Source of the DNA: Prosapia bicincta | Taxonomy: Eukaryota > Arthropoda > Insecta > Hemiptera > Cercopidae | DNA: 64,000 bases | Reading direction: 5' to 3' | NCBI GenBank assembly: GCA_036971475.1 | Contig: JBAIZL010000008.1 | Location: 13,080,788-13,144,787 of the forward strand | Part shown: positions 9,605-22,008 of the stretch, piece after piece | How positions within the stretch are numbered: position 1 is the stretch's first letter | Layout of the letters: each line of letters begins with the position of its first letter | Made by a program: the position numbers and the translations under genes | The notes under the pieces: model-generated | What the model was told of the DNA's origin: nothing | Databases searched by the model: none | What the model saw: the letters and a program-made list of their open reading frames with translations, nothing else

Positions 9605-10475
9605 TGTTAAATGTGATACCATTTAAACAGGTGATAGTAAATGTTTGTTGTTATTCATGGGCAATTATAAGTTGCTTGCTCACGTGTATCAAGATGCTGT
9701 AAATATTGTTTATAAGTCTGTTTTATGAATATTTTTATGTAAGCACGTTCATATTACAAACCGTTTCAACAACCTATTTCAACACTGCTTTGTATTTCAG
9801 AACGACAATACAAATATACGTCAACCCCATACGAAGGACGGGTACTGCCTAAAGCTACAAATAACGTGTATCCATAAATTTTTCTCTCACATAGTCTATT
9901 AGTAAAATCTTTTAGGTACGAGAAAATGTAAAATTTATGCAAATACTGTAACAATTAGAAAACTTATAAGTCAACTGGTGACTGCCTCTCCAGTTGGACT
10001 AGTGACTTTGGTGTAACATTTTATTTCCTATGTTGATTATATCGCATATATTTATAAAATATATTAAAATGACCCTCCTACGTCGATTGGTACTAAATTC
10101 ATCTCATTTCTTTCATGTTATACATTTGTTTTTGCAATTCTAATTTAAACAGAAGTGTCCTGTGTTATAGGCTTACAATTCCAACAGTATATTTGTGCTT
10201 GTGTTAGTAATACAACTGTGGTTAATAATAAATTTCTTCATAATACTACATGAAGGATTGTACACAAATTATTTCTGCCCTATGAAATGAACATTTTCGA
10301 AAGTTGAAAATAATGTCTGTAGGTAGTATATTTTACCATTACTATATGGTAAAATATATATTTGTTTTGTTAAAAATTATATTAAGTAATTCCAATTTTA
10401 GCAATAGGTTTTTTGCTATTTGACTACAGCTCATAGTTAGCAGCACTGTACTAAAATTTTAAAAAATCTACTTCT
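9605..10475 (+). repeat. Dispersed repeat D, copy 1
   Basis: A direct repeat of 13855-14800 along its whole length. Shared blocks include ACAGGTGATAGTA..TGTTTGTTGTTATTCAT, TTGCTTGCTCACGTGT, GGACGGGTACT, ACTTTTGGTG and TATATTTGTGCTTG. A shorter copy lies at 34495-35215, and weaker copies lie in the palindrome arms at about 48700-49060 and 55190-55545. There is no protein-coding signal; a non-autonomous DNA element is likely. Confidence 0.75.
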
Positions 10476-10799
10476 TATTAATGTTACTTTTCAAATAAAA
10501 CAGATGACAAATCGGCTATACATTTAGTCAAAATTTCAAATTCTAAAACATAAAAAGCATACATTACAAAACATCAACAATTACATGTACTTTAATTGTA
10601 CTTTAGTCATGAGATCCCAGTATAGAAAACAGTCATTTCTCTGCATACTTTAAAGTATACTTTAGAAAGTATACTTTAGTCGTTTCTCTGTATAGAACAA
10701 TAATTTGATTTTATTAAATTTGTGAAATGGTAAGTGAACGTAATTTACCTAGTGTCTTGAAATATTTTTTTTGTTTATATAAATCATTTACCTAAAAAC

Positions 10800-11600
10800 A
10801 TTTGAACATATCTTAGTATGTTAAACTTGCCTATATTAGCCCTTAAGTTTTTTAATATCAGAATTATGGTCTGATTTGACAATGGAACACATCTTCCGAA
10901 ACAGCTTTCCTCAATTTTCGGAGAAGTAAGTGCTATGGCTTTATACTATGGGTATGCAAGTGTAACATTCTAAATTGTGTTCAAGTTTTAAATTAAAAGC
11001 TAATGAGTGGCGTAAAACAAAACTTCTTACTTGGCCTTATGCTGCTACTAAATAGTAAACATATATTCTAGTAAATGTATTATTTATTAAAAATGTAATG
11101 ATTTGTTACATATTGTTTACATTAAATTTTAATGCTTTGCCACAAATTTACTCAAATTCTTACAAATTTTTAGTATGTTAAACCTACCTATAGTAGCACT
11201 TACGTTTTTATGATCAAAATTACGGTCTGAGTTGACAATGGAACACATCTTAAAAAACAGATTTCCTCAATATTAAAAAAAGTAAGTTCTATTAGTTAGT
11301 ATGCCTATACAAGTGCAACATACTAAAGTATGTACAAGTTTTTAATTAAAAACTAGTTGCTCAAGTGGTGATGGAATCAATTATTATAAATCAATTATGT
11401 ACCATAATTGATATACACTGTTATTCTTATAAAGTTAATGAGTGGAGTAACGCCAAATTTCTTACTCAGCCTTATGCTACTACTAAATAGTAAAAAAATA
11501 AACAACCAATTAAATTATTTATTAAAAATATTAGAGGTCCAATGATTTTGTAGCTTTTTATTTACAAAAACTTTTAATGCTTTGCAACTAATTTACACAA
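10800..11600 (+). repeat. Diverged tandem duplication containing the Penelope terminal motif
   Basis: 10800-11110 and 11160-11600 are direct copies. Each has a block like the Penelope end (TATGTTAAACTTGCCTATA, then GTCTGA.TTGACAATGGAAC and ACACATCTT), followed by AAGTAAGT and a GCCTTATGCT.CTACTAAATAG block. They are not coding. They look like old copies of the short repeat that also borders the elements at 21170 and 29565. Confidence 0.6.
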
Positions 11601-13620
11601 ATTTTTATAAATGGTACATAAAATTTAAATGATGTTTAGAAAATAAATTTTTATTAGACTAAACTTTAAATTTAACTCTAGTAATAAAAGTCGACTGCAA
11701 TTAACATGATCATAATAATATTGTGATCATCTTTTTAAAAAAATGTTCATCATGGAACAAAATCCCGTATAACGTTAGTAGTTACAATCGCCACTACTAG
11801 ATGTTGAGCCTGTGTTGCAAATAATGCTGCCTTGGCAGTCCTAAGGACCTAATAATAATTTTCTATGATAATAATATATTGAATCAATTTAATAGCTTCA
11901 TAAATTTACAAGCAAAAATTAAGAATATGTTGAAATAAAGCAAAAATAAAAAGTAGGTAACCTTTTGGTGAAGTATAAACTAGAAGATAACAGAGGTCAC
12001 TGGGTTTTTTACAAACGATTAAACAAATGAAAAGAAATATGTCTATCAGTATTCAGAGTTTAAAAAAAAATAAAACTAAAAATAGGAATAAATTTTTTTT
12101 TCAAACATCACATGGATTCTCATGACTAAAATAGACTTACAGTCTATGGCGATTAACCATCATAAACAACCATCATAAAAGAAATCATAATATTAATAAT
12201 TAAACTTATGGAGCTAGATGGCAGGAGACGTAAATCAGCTTTCAAGACGGGTGGACGGTCATCGGGAAATCCAGAAAAAGGTTCCAGAATGCTGAGATAT
12301 AAATTTATTTAAATAAAAATATAATCTCTTATTGAAAATTAATGATTAAATAAATATAAAAGCAAATGACATTTTTTTAAACAGCAATATAAGTGGTGGT
12401 TATGAAACAAAAATTCCTTCTAATATGAAAGCAAGTTCTAAAATCATAAGGTTAGAGTGACGTCGTTATAACAAGTTAGCGTTCAACAAAGTCAAAACAA
12501 TATATAGGCCTATTCAAAAGGAATATTAGCATATTTTATTTAAAGTCAATGTTAGTAAGAGAATAAGAAATTCAGAAAGAAATTCAATAGTATATAATTT
12601 AGTACTTAAGTTAGAAAAACTTATTTTATATCCATATATCATATATTAAACATCTAGGATCAAATAACTGTAAAGATGTAAATCTAGAGAAACTGGTTCT
12701 AAAATCCTTCTTTTTCTATGTTTGGGAGCACAAATACAAATTAAACACGAAGGCACTAGGAAGTAATCTTTCCTGTTACTTCTACAAATAATAATATGGA
12801 CATAAAATAAAATAAATTGGTATAAATTATTCTTCTCTTGTATATAAATAAGTTAAATTTATGTGTGTAATTTAAACTCTAAAAAACCACAATGTTCTCA
12901 TAATGACTACAAAAGTTAGAGACAGTTATATAATAGTGTTATCCAATTGATTGATGAACTTTATGTAAAGATTACATGAACATTTCTGAACTTTATAAAC
13001 CATTCAAGAGTAGTACTTGTTCAAAGAACTGATTATTAATATTAAAATAAGTAAAAAAAATTCGATGGAATTTAAGTAAGAATTGTATAATCTTTAAGAA
13101 AAGCAAATTTTAATTTTCATCTAACTAAAACAAGTTAGAACAAAAAATGGTTAAAATTATTATAACTACCCTGTGGTAAATCAACTAATGAAATTTCTGA
13201 AATGTTTCCAACCAGCAAACACAGTAAAATTAAATAATTCAATTAAACTAGTAAAAAGATTTCTTAAGAGATACTCTTGAAAGAGAAAATTAATAGAAAA
13301 AATTTACAGCTTAACAAACATTTATAAGTTACATATTATCACATAAACGAGTGATAAACATTTTGTTTGGTTTTTTAAACAAAGTCCAGGGATTTATCCA
13401 CTGGCAGATCACGATCGAAACACCAACAATACCAGGAAATTGTATGATGGGTGCGATCAAATTCTGGCCGCTGTTGAACTGGCGCGTTTCGGCCCTACAG
13501 TGTCCATCATCACCAAGTAAAGTTTACGCGAAAAAGCGTTAATGTGGTCACGTTGACGGTAATGATGTGTGTGCAACGTGAGTTTTGAGGGCCATCTCCC
13601 TAAGAGGGTGCAAGGTTTGG
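11601..13620. other. AT-rich stretch without a gene
   Basis: No open frame with a recognisable product. 13380-13550 is less AT-rich and may be a fragment of a former coding element, but no frame is convincing. Confidence 0.5.
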
Positions 13621-13625
13621 CTGCA

Positions 13626-13645
13626 GTGTGTGTGTGTGTGTGTGT
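13626..13645 (+). repeat. (TG)n microsatellite
   Basis: About ten TG units, seen directly. Confidence 0.9.
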
Positions 13646-13854
13646 TTTATTCAAGCACGTAATACCTACTGGACTCACTTGGCTGAAATTTTAGGCTCCT
13701 TGATTACCACAAAGGGCTATTTTTCTATTTTTAACTAGAAATTCCATCAGGGCACCTCTCCACTGGCCTTGAAAACTCCCTTAACGCTCAGCTATCTACA
13801 CTCCATTATATATTTGGCTTAATCAGAATATAGTAAATCTGTTTTTAATCACCT

Positions 13855-14800
13855 GTAAAAGTCATTTTTAAATACATTTAAACAGATGATAGTACATGTT
13901 TGTTGTTATTCATTGGCAATTCTATGTTGCTTGCTCACGTGTTCTAGCGGCAGGAACCTACTTATTTTCACAAAGGAGCACGTTCGTTTCAACAACCTAG
14001 AGTTAACTAATTTCATCACTATTTTGTACTTCGGAATGCAATAAGCACAATACAAATACGTCAACTATGTACAAAGGACGGGTACTCTGCTAGTGTTTTA
14101 TATTAGGAAAAATTAAAATGTTACCACGAAATAAAAAATTATTTAAAAATCATAAAACCTAAAAATAAGGGGTATCCATAATGGTTTCTCTCATATAATC
14201 TATAAATACAATCCTTTAGATACAAGAAAATGTAAAATGTATGGAAATACTATAACAATTAAAAACTTATGGAGTGTACAGCCCCTGCCATTAGTCAAGT
14301 GACTTTTGGTGCAACAATTTATTCCCTATGTTTATTAGTTATTTATCGCATATAGTTAGAAAATATATAAAAAATCTAAAGAAATGATCTTCCTGCATCG
14401 ATTGGTACTAACCATATCTCCCTTCTTCAATAATAAACATTTGTTTTACAAATATAAAGTTAAACACAAGTGACCTGTGTTACAGGCTTACAATTCCAAC
14501 AATATATTTGTGCTTGAGTTAGTAATATAACTAGGGTTAATAATAATGTCTTCATAATACTTAATGAAGGAATAATTTGTACACAAATTAATTCTGCTCT
14601 ATGAAATGTTCATTTTTGAAAGTTGAAAATATTGTCTGTAGGTAGCATTACTATATGGTAAAATATATATTTGTTTTGTTAAAAATAATATTAAGTACTT
14701 CCTATTTTAGCAATAGGTTTTTTGATATTGACTACAGCTCATAGTTAGCGGCACTGTACTAAAATTTTTTTAAATCTATTTTTTATTAATGGTAATTTTC
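13855..14800 (+). repeat. Dispersed repeat D, copy 2
   Basis: A direct repeat of 9605-10475. It contains a segment near 14090-14160 that copy 1 lacks and copy 3 (34495-35215) keeps, so copies 2 and 3 are more complete in that part. No coding sequence. Confidence 0.75.
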
Positions 14801-14849
14801 AAACAATCAGTTGACATGTTCATTTCCATGAGCAAATGGTTAAATGTTC

Positions 14850-15330
14850 ATTTAAAGAAAATGTACAAACTGTTATCGCCTAAAAACCAAATATAACTTG
14901 CATGTGATGGACTTGATGTAAAGTTATAAAATAAACAAAATTATAATAGTTTTTGAGGCAGTTTATCTAAACATATTATTGGTTTTAAGCTGAATTATTA
15001 TATATGTTATTATTATATATTTTAAGCAAATTATTTACTTCTGTCATATACAATTGGAGCTACTTCAAAGTCAGAAAATGTAATAAAGAAAAGCCTACAG
15101 CCCAGCTATCTCAACAATATAACTCCTAATGTGATGGTGAGGGTGGAATCATAGGGTTTTAATTTGCTGTCAAAAGCAAAACAAATGAAGTAGCTGCTTT
15201 AAAGCCACAAACTGAAAAAGCTTTGATTTTACAGAGTAGGAAGAACGATTAGATGAAGTGAGGGGAGTAATTTATAATTGTGTTATATCACCTTAAGCTT
15301 ATGTTTATATGTTTCTAAATACTTCTTGCA
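14850..15330 (-). repeat. Dispersed repeat E, copy 1
   Basis: Inverted relative of 61990-62480. Shared blocks include AAATTATTTACTTCTGTCAT, GATGGTGAGGGTGGAATCAT and the ATAGGGTTTTAATTTGCT block. In both places repeat E lies beside repeat R, so E and R may be parts of one longer element. Confidence 0.7.
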
Positions 15331-15399
15331 GGTTAAATTTGGCAGCAATTTCACAATGTCAATACTTCTGTAAAATGTGTTGAAAATCGTAAACTTTTT

Positions 15400-16110
15400 T
15401 TTCAATAATACTGCAGGTATTTAAATGTTAGTAAAATTAACTTTTATAAGTTATTGAAGTAATGCAGTTAAACTTATTTGCAACAATTAGTTCAAATTCA
15501 TTGTTTACAAGTTTTATTTAAAACAATTAGGGGCAGAGAAGTAAAGGAGTATATATGGTGTTTTCACAAAATATAGCCTAGTTTGTTATAAGTTTGAAAC
15601 TAAATGCACTAAATATGTTTGTGTCGACAGAATTGTTTTTACAAATATTTTCATTTTCAGATTTCACAATTATTGGATTATACTATTCTCGTGTAAATAA
15701 ATTATTATTTTTTTGTTAGATGTGGAAAGCTTCAAAAAATGTGTGACACTATAAAAAAAATAATTAACGGAATATATGAATTAAAAAATATCTAACTAAA
15801 TTGTATAATATTTTATCCAATGATCTGTGTTTAACAATACCATGTAGGTTTACTTAGTTTTAATTCAAAAGTGTAGGTGGCTCTGTAAATGGTTTTACCT
15901 ATTTTCTTAAGAAAATGTGATTTTTTAATGAAATTCGTAGACAGAACAAGTAACTTACAATGTACTTAGTAAGTATAATATATTAGTTTAACATGTAAGA
16001 GGAGGAACGTTGTATAGTTTTGCGTAATAAATAAAAATTCGTAATATATAAAATACTTCTCACCATCTAATTAGAAATTTTATAAAGTTAGACCCAACGT
16101 TTAGTTAAAA
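15400..16110 (-). repeat. Repeat R, copy 4 (long form)
   Basis: One of the longest R copies. Inner blocks (GTAAAATTAACTTTTATAAG, TTTATTTAAAACAATTAGG, TATAGCCTAGTTTGTTATA) are shared with 21190-21600 and 2619-2800, and the outer end (AATTCGTAATATATAAAATA, then AAAGTTAGACCCAACG) with 8083-8200 in reverse. The outer end touches the start of the LINE family B copy, as copy 5 touches family C. Confidence 0.8.
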
Positions 16111-16139
16111 TTGTATACCACTAACTGTGGACTCTGATG

Positions 16140-16440
16140 CTGAATCAATCGCGGACCATACCGGGTACCGGAAGGTGATCCGACGAAAGAGGAGGCAGCA
16201 GGCCCGCCTCTACAACGAGGCCAAGCGGAAGGCTTCCGGTGCTATGGACATTGTGTTCTTGCCACTGGGGCCTACCTGCTTTGCTTCGCCATAAACACAG
16301 ACTAATCGATATCAGCAAAGAATACCAGAAGAAGTATGAGCAGTACTTCTACATGGCCACTATAGTCAGAGATTCTAGCACACAAAAAAAGTCGGCCATT
16401 ATTCTCACAGTCCTTCCACCAACAAGTCATTTAAAAACGA
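16140..16440 (+). pseudogene. LINE family B Gag N-terminal fragment
   Basis: The segment translates with HTGYRKVIRRKRRQQARLYN and then AKRKASGAMDIVFLPLGP, matching 4147-4341 (minus). It loses the frame near 16265 and ends in unrelated or degenerate sequence. Confidence 0.7.
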
Positions 16441-16479
16441 GTGCTGCTGTAACCACATGATACAAGCAGCCAGTGTTAA

Positions 16480-16880
16480 ATAACAGACGCTGCAAACCCA
16501 TGGGGGCTGAGACCAAACCCCCTTCTTTCTAATGACTGAGCAATAGTCACAGATCACTCGCGAGGCACAGGAATCGACCTATGTGCCTCGTCTATGAGCC
16601 ACCTTGTAGGTCGACTATTTAAAAGCCACACCTCAATGATCCCAAGTCTGTCCAAAAACAGTCACCAAAAGGTTGCCTTACACCAGGCAAATAATATTTT
16701 TTCTAAATTTAATTGTAAATAGACCTCACAAACACTCTGAAGCGTCTAGTCACAAACAGCCAAGAACCTTACAATACAGTCAACATCTATATTCTACCAG
16801 CCGTAGATATGTTAATAGAGACAGCATTCATTGGAGCCATAGAGTTCCGCCGAAGATCCAAGGACATATATACTCCAACA
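16480..16880 (+). pseudogene. LINE RT C-terminal tail and 3' UTR
   Basis: CACTCGCGAGGCACAGG and CTCGTCTATGAGCCACC match the last codons and stop of the RT at 6994-7050, and the downstream 250 bp match its 3' UTR (6640-6993). A shorter piece (GACAGACGCTGCA..ACC) also recurs near 25550-25600. Confidence 0.65.
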
Positions 16881-17065
16881 CAATCCCCGACCTCATCAAT
16901 AAATAAACGGACAGCGCCTATTACAGCCATAATAATCTATCCAGATGAACACGCAAGCAGGGACTTCCAGAAGAAACAAAGGAAAACAATTGAAATTGAG
17001 ATTGTTTGGTTTACGAGTCGAAAAGTACAGGCTCCCACTGGCCCAATGCAGTGCTTTATATGCAT

Positions 17066-17114
17066 CAGGCGCGTATCCAGCGACTTCCTTTAGGGGGGGG
17101 GGGGCGATCGATGC

Positions 17115-17202
<88 letters not shown>

Positions 17203-17673
17203 CGCGCGTGCGTGTATGTAAAAACATGTAACAAAAATGCTTAAAATTTGAAAATATTTAATGATTTTAAATTTTATAAGTATTATTTATTTAACAATAG
17301 GATCAAATATCAAATAAAAATTAGGCCGAGAAAACGCGTCACATTTTCAAATTAAAAATTAAAATTTTATTTCTTATTTACACTAAAAGACGAATTAACT
17401 TAAGTAAATTAAATTAAAATTTGAGCGTATTTATAAACATAGACTGGCATTTGATAAGTGATTCTATTTTTGTAATTATTCAAAGAGCATTACAATGTTA
17501 CAAAATTATTATTATATTTATTACAGTTAGGATTTTATATTTGAGAAAATATATAATAACTTAATTATCGAAAAAGTCCTAATTTAATAATATATTGTCA
17601 ATTTTTAACCCAAAGTTCTTGAAGGTTGGGGGGGGGGTCGATCGCCCCATCGCCTCCCTTGGATACGCGCCTG
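17066..17673. mobile_element. 608-bp MITE with TGCAT duplication
   Basis: Termini are CAGGCGCGTATCCA at the left and its exact complement at the right (14 bp perfect), with a further shared CGATCGA block. TGCAT flanks both sides (17061-17065 and 17675-17679, with one extra T at the right), and joining the flanks restores the zinc-knuckle frame of the host LINE. There is no transposase. The interior is AT-rich with a G run at each end and a compound microsatellite. The superfamily is not certain: a hAT-like affiliation is possible but the 5-6 bp duplication does not fit it well. Confidence 0.75.
17093..17215 (+). repeat. Compound microsatellite G12, (TA)n, (TG)n, (CG)n
   Basis: Read directly: 12 G (17093-17104), then about 49 bp of TA, about 30 bp of TG and about 16 bp of CG. 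The alternating purine-pyrimidine TG/CG part is prone to form Z-DNA, and the TA part can extrude cruciforms. Open frames across it are artefacts. Confidence 0.95.
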
Positions 17674-18284
17674 TTGCATGAGGATAGGCCACAAAACAAG
17701 TTGTTACAGACCCAATCCTCGGTGCGTCAAGTGTGGCGACAAGCACAATTCGAGGGACTCCACTAAGGATCGCAAAGACTTCAAGTGTGACCCTTGTGGA
17801 TTGATCCACATCGCGGACTATCGCGGATGCACTATTTACTAAGCCTCCAAAATCAATACCCAAGCAAACAAACAGGCTGAAGGGGGAGGTAATGCCAACC
17901 GCCGACCCCTAACCTCTACGCCCAGGCATCAAAACCGGCCCCCTCAGTAGGGCAGGCATTGCTGCCAACACTAACTACCCCTAAACCGGCTCTCTCAAAA
18001 GCAGTACTTCCAACACTTTAACCCTTACCGACCCGGGGCCCAGCTCCGTCTGCTGCTACCGAGCAGCCCGCACCACCACCCTTCCGCAGGCGAGAGTCAC
18101 CCTCCCGCCCAAGAATCCAAGGGAGAGGCGAGCAAAGCCAACGGCATCAAAGGCAAATTCCAGCTCGCCCATCGCCAACACCAGCCCTGGTGCCAGAGAC
18201 ACATCTCAAACCCCTTGATAAATTCACAATACCTAACTTAAAAAAATACCGCACAGATAGAACACGCACAAGGATAAACACGCG

Positions 18285-18720
18285 ACTATAATAATAAACA
18301 AACAAGTAAACACTTTTAATTGCTTATGCTCGCACGCGTTGAAGCAACAGCTGTCAAGTTGTAGCTCAACGGCAACCTAACAACACTCATATCAGCGTAC
18401 AACCCCCCTAGTACAAATGACTACACTCGTGACTTGGAGGTCTTCCTTTAGACCTACAATCGGACAATCATCGCCAGGTACCTAACTTTAAACACACAAG
18501 CTGGGGCTGCAGGGCAACCAACACTGGTAGCAAGCCCTTACACCAATACATGCAAGCAGCCACAGCCATACTACTGGCCCCCCACTGAACCAACACACTA
18601 CAGTACAAGACACACTGAAGACATCCTAGACGTGGCAATTACTAAGGAACTCCTGGTTTTGAAAGAGCTTAGCGTGGACAGGGTACTGAATTCGTATCAC
18701 TATACTGTGATAATAACGGC
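18285..18720 (+). pseudogene. LINE family B ORF2 endonuclease remnant
   Basis: Broken frames resemble non-LTR endonuclease: LTTLISAYNPPS, a degenerated GDLN region (YLTLNTQAGAAG), PYYWPPTEPTHYS and EDILDVAITKEL. Several stops and frameshifts are present. The catalytic histidine motif is not convincing. No RT follows. Confidence 0.6.
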
Positions 18721-19369
18721 AGAATGGAGCCAATTTCACAAGGGACCACGAAGGTTAAAAAAACTATTGACTGGCGGACATGTGAGATGGAGGCAGCTCT
18801 CGAGAGGTTGGTTGCCACGAGGGTTAAGTGGGCTTCGGGGGCTCACACCCATGTTGGAGGAGGAAAAAGACATGTATACTTGGCCGCACGGCAAACGTCT
18901 GAGAGGTGTACACCATTGATACCCTGATGTTCAACAGGGTGACAATAGAAAATTATTCCTCAAGACCATGTGACAGAGATATGGCCATTAATCTTTGAAA
19001 TGCCACCTACTGACCCGCTGCCTTGAATGTGCCAGGTACCAAGATCAAACTGAATTTTCGAAAGCGCAAGAGGCGCCTCCTAAGGCCCATGCTATGGCAA
19101 AGCAGGCGCCTCCTCCTAAGCAAAAGCCGACTCTGGCCCATGAGAGGCGAGAAACGGCTCCACCCCTCAAAAGGTAGCTCAGCCTCCTTTAATGCCAGAA
19201 GAGAAAGTTAAGGTGTCCGTACATCCTTCGACAAAATAGAGCTATGCAAGAGTTGTAGCACCTGAAAAGACCCCAACGAAGGTCACCCAGGGACCTTTAA
19301 AAAAGCGAAAAAACTGTAGAAACACCAAATCTACACCCCGTACTGGCTCATGCCAACAAATTCTAAAAG

Positions 19370-19490
19370 AAACCGAATGAAAATATGTGAAAGGACATGT
19401 GACAATGCAATGCAGTTGGCAATTACATACAAACACCATTAGATAATCAAACAATCAATTTTGTCAGGCAAAACTAATTAAAAAAAGTAG
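19370..19490 (+). repeat. Dispersed repeat F, copy 1
   Basis: About 120 bp nearly identical to 63870-63995, sharing GTGACAATGCAATGCAGTTG and AATTTTGTCAGGCAAAACTA. No coding sequence. Confidence 0.8.
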
Positions 19491-20604
19491 ATTTTTGATA
19501 GCCAATTAAAAAAGACGAAGTAAACGAATATCCATATCTTTAACACACAAGTACTACAAACCTTTAGATGCTTAGAAACAGGTTTTGTTGAGTATAAGAT
19601 TGAGAATCTATGCACGCTACAAAGGTTTAATTTTAAAGGATACATTTTTTTAAAGAAAATAAACATACGTCTAAGACACCGTTAATAGTTGTAATCAATT
19701 AATTGCAGTTTAACTTAATCTCGACGAAAAAAAAAACTCTTCACAACAGTACTAAAATGTAGGTGGAACATTGGTGACATTTAATAATAATAATAAGCCA
19801 TCTAGTGCCACAACAAATATTAATGTGATTTTTAATTATGTCAGAAATTCATTTATAATAAATGCTAGCTCTTCTTTTAGTTTGTATAATCAACACTCTT
19901 ATTTTAGCCATTGACAAAACCAGTTCTTCCACACCGGTTGGTATTATCAAGATTGTCTGCAAAAAGATTGTGAAAAATAACCAAAGTGCCAACTCGGTAG
20001 TTAATTGTACATTTACTGTATAGAGTAACCAATGTACCTCTCTTCTGTTCAGAGATATGGTAGCAATAGAAGTGAGTTCACCAAGTAACCTATCTATTCA
20101 GGATATCATCATTCAAAATGTTACTTTGTTTCACACCAGATAAGACGTTAGCAGTGAAAGTGGTAATACAGTGTTGCTCATATAAAAAGTAATAGAAGTT
20201 ATTATTCTAGAAACTATTCCATGTCTACCAATCAGAACTAGATTAAACCTTGTACTTTTGCTATCACACTAATTTGAGTACCAGTAAACTTGAAATAATT
20301 AAACAAGGAGATCTTGTTTTGTATCTCTACAACTGTCATCATTTACTGAAAATATTTGAGAACAAATTATGTATGTATACAAAATGAAATAAATGGCTAT
20401 ATCATGGTTACTTAAGAAGCTAACTGATAAAATTATATGATTTGTATTTAGTTATCATTTACTATTTACTGACTTTTTATTTTAATACACCATGAAAAAT
20501 ATTCTTGTTTGAAAAATACTATTTTGTTTGTTTGCTCATTGTAATACTTTTGCTAATTTCCTTTTTAATAAGCAATAAAATGTCAAATCTTTGAGTTTAA
20601 TATT
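19491..20604. other. AT-rich stretch without a gene
   Basis: No recognisable frame, array or repeat end seen. Confidence 0.5.
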
Positions 20605-21170
20605 GTAACAGAACATAAACTACGAAAATACAACTACAAAATAGCTTACTCTACACACAACACTCTCAACAAACAATTTATACCCAACAATAATATCAGC
20701 GACATTTAAAACATCCACTGGAGTTTACAAACTAACTTGCAGTTCATACCCCAACTTTTACATAGGCCAGACAGGGAGGTCATTCTACACACGTTACCAA
20801 GAACATATAAAAGCAATAAAAAACAATAACTACCAATCAAACTTCGCCGATCATCAACTCCACAAAACATGACTACATAGACATAACATCTAACATACAA
20901 ATTCTTCATAAACAACAAAGAAATAACAAACGCTACACAACCGAACAATACGAAATATATAGGCACTTCAAACTACACCCTACACGCATACTCAATACAC
21001 AATTACATTACAACTCACACGCACTTTTTGACATCATAACTCCTAATACACACTAAATACACCCACATCACAAAAATATTCCACCCCCACCATAATCTAC
21101 GTAAACCTTTAGATCAGTTAGAGTCTGAGTTGACAAAGGGACACATCTCCCGAAACAGCAGTCCTCAACA
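20605..21170 (+). pseudogene. Penelope-like element 3' fragment (GIY-YIG)
   Basis: Plus-strand copy of the 3' end of the element at 29565-31446 (minus). It holds the linker and the GIY-YIG endonuclease start (GVYKLTCSSYPNFYIGQTG, then SFYTRYQEHIKAI) with a stop and a frameshift near 20860. It ends in the terminal block GTCTGAGTTGACAAAGGGAC and GTAAGTGCTACTATAGGC. The RT is absent: a 5' truncation, usual for these elements. Repeat R follows directly. Confidence 0.85.
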
Positions 21171-21189
21171 AGCAAAGTAAGTGCTACTA

Positions 21190-21845
21190 TAGGCAAGTTT
21201 AAAACATTTAAAAGTGTTTAGTAAAATTATATTTTATAAGTTATTAAAGTACTGTGGTTGAATTTATTTGCAACAAATACTTCAAATCTATTGTTTACAA
21301 GTATTATTTAAAACAATTAAGGGGCAGAAAAGCAAAGGGATAAATGCGATGTTTTCACAAAATAAAACCTATTTTGCTACAGGGTTGAAACTAAATGTAC
21401 TAAAGACGTTTGTGTCAACAGAATATTTTTATGAATATTTTCATATTCAGATTATAGTATTATATAAATTTCAAAAAAGATTATTAATTTATTTTTATTG
21501 TGACAGTTTTTTAATAAATAATTAACAGAATGTCAGAAAATATATAACTAATTTTTATACAACGTTCTGTGTTTAACAATAACATGTAGAATAACTTAGT
21601 TCGTAGTAAATTGTGTAGGTTGCTCTGTAAATGGTTTTATCTATTTTCTTAGGAAAATGTTATTTTTAATGAAATTCGTAAGCAGAATAAATAATATTGC
21701 AATGTATATAGTAAGTATTATGTATTCTTTTAGGATTTATAATCAGAAAAGTTGTATATATTCGCCTAATAAATAAAAATTCGTAATGTACAAAATACTT
21801 CTCATAGCTTATTTGGAATGTTTTTTTAATTTAGACCAAAACTTA
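21190..21845 (-). repeat. Repeat R, copy 5
   Basis: Shares the inner and outer blocks of copy 4 (TTTATTTAAAACAATTAAGG, TTAATGAAATTCGTAAGCAG, AATTCGTAATGTACAAAATA). Its inner end abuts the Penelope terminus and its outer end faces the family C LINE. Confidence 0.8.
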
Positions 21846-22008
21846 CACAATTAATAGTACAATAGAGACGATTGAATAACCTCAGACAAACGTCAAAAAT
21901 TGAGTAACTGCTAATGCTTTTGCCTGAAGTTGACCTCTCTTCTACTGTTTGTAGGCTAGTTATTTGCCGAATTAAATGGCATGTATTTGAAGGTATAAAC
22001 TGTCCTGG
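21846..22008. other. Junction between repeat R and LINE family C
   Basis: About 160 bp of sequence assigned to neither neighbour, with no recognisable frame. Confidence 0.4.

Larger units (their letters stand above)
16885..18230 (+). pseudogene. LINE family B Gag, zinc-knuckle part, interrupted by a MITE
   Basis: Before the insertion the frame reads VQAPTGPMQCFIC. After it, the knuckles continue as IGHKTSCYRPNPRCVKCGDK and then FKCDPCGLIHIADYRGC, matching the CCHC region of 3176-4036. A stop follows, then a frameshifted Pro/Ser-rich tail. The MITE interrupts the first zinc knuckle between its two cysteines and its histidine. The copy was probably already dead or died by this insertion. Confidence 0.75.
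16140..19220 (+). mobile_element. Degenerate LINE family B composite
   Basis: Transcription order: Gag N-terminus (16140-16440), an RT C-terminal tail with 3' UTR (about 16480-16880), a second Gag start running into the zinc knuckles (16885-18230, split by a MITE), and an endonuclease remnant (18285-18720). This repeats the head-to-tail logic of 3136-8067. Many stops and frameshifts make it the oldest LINE copy in the window. 18980-19215 has a Pro/Lys-rich frame (APPKAHAMAKQAPPPKQKP) that may be another Gag linker. Confidence 0.7.

Noticed and set aside
16896..17244. Open frames across the TA/TG/CG tract
   Set aside because: Dipeptide repeats generated by the microsatellite of the MITE.
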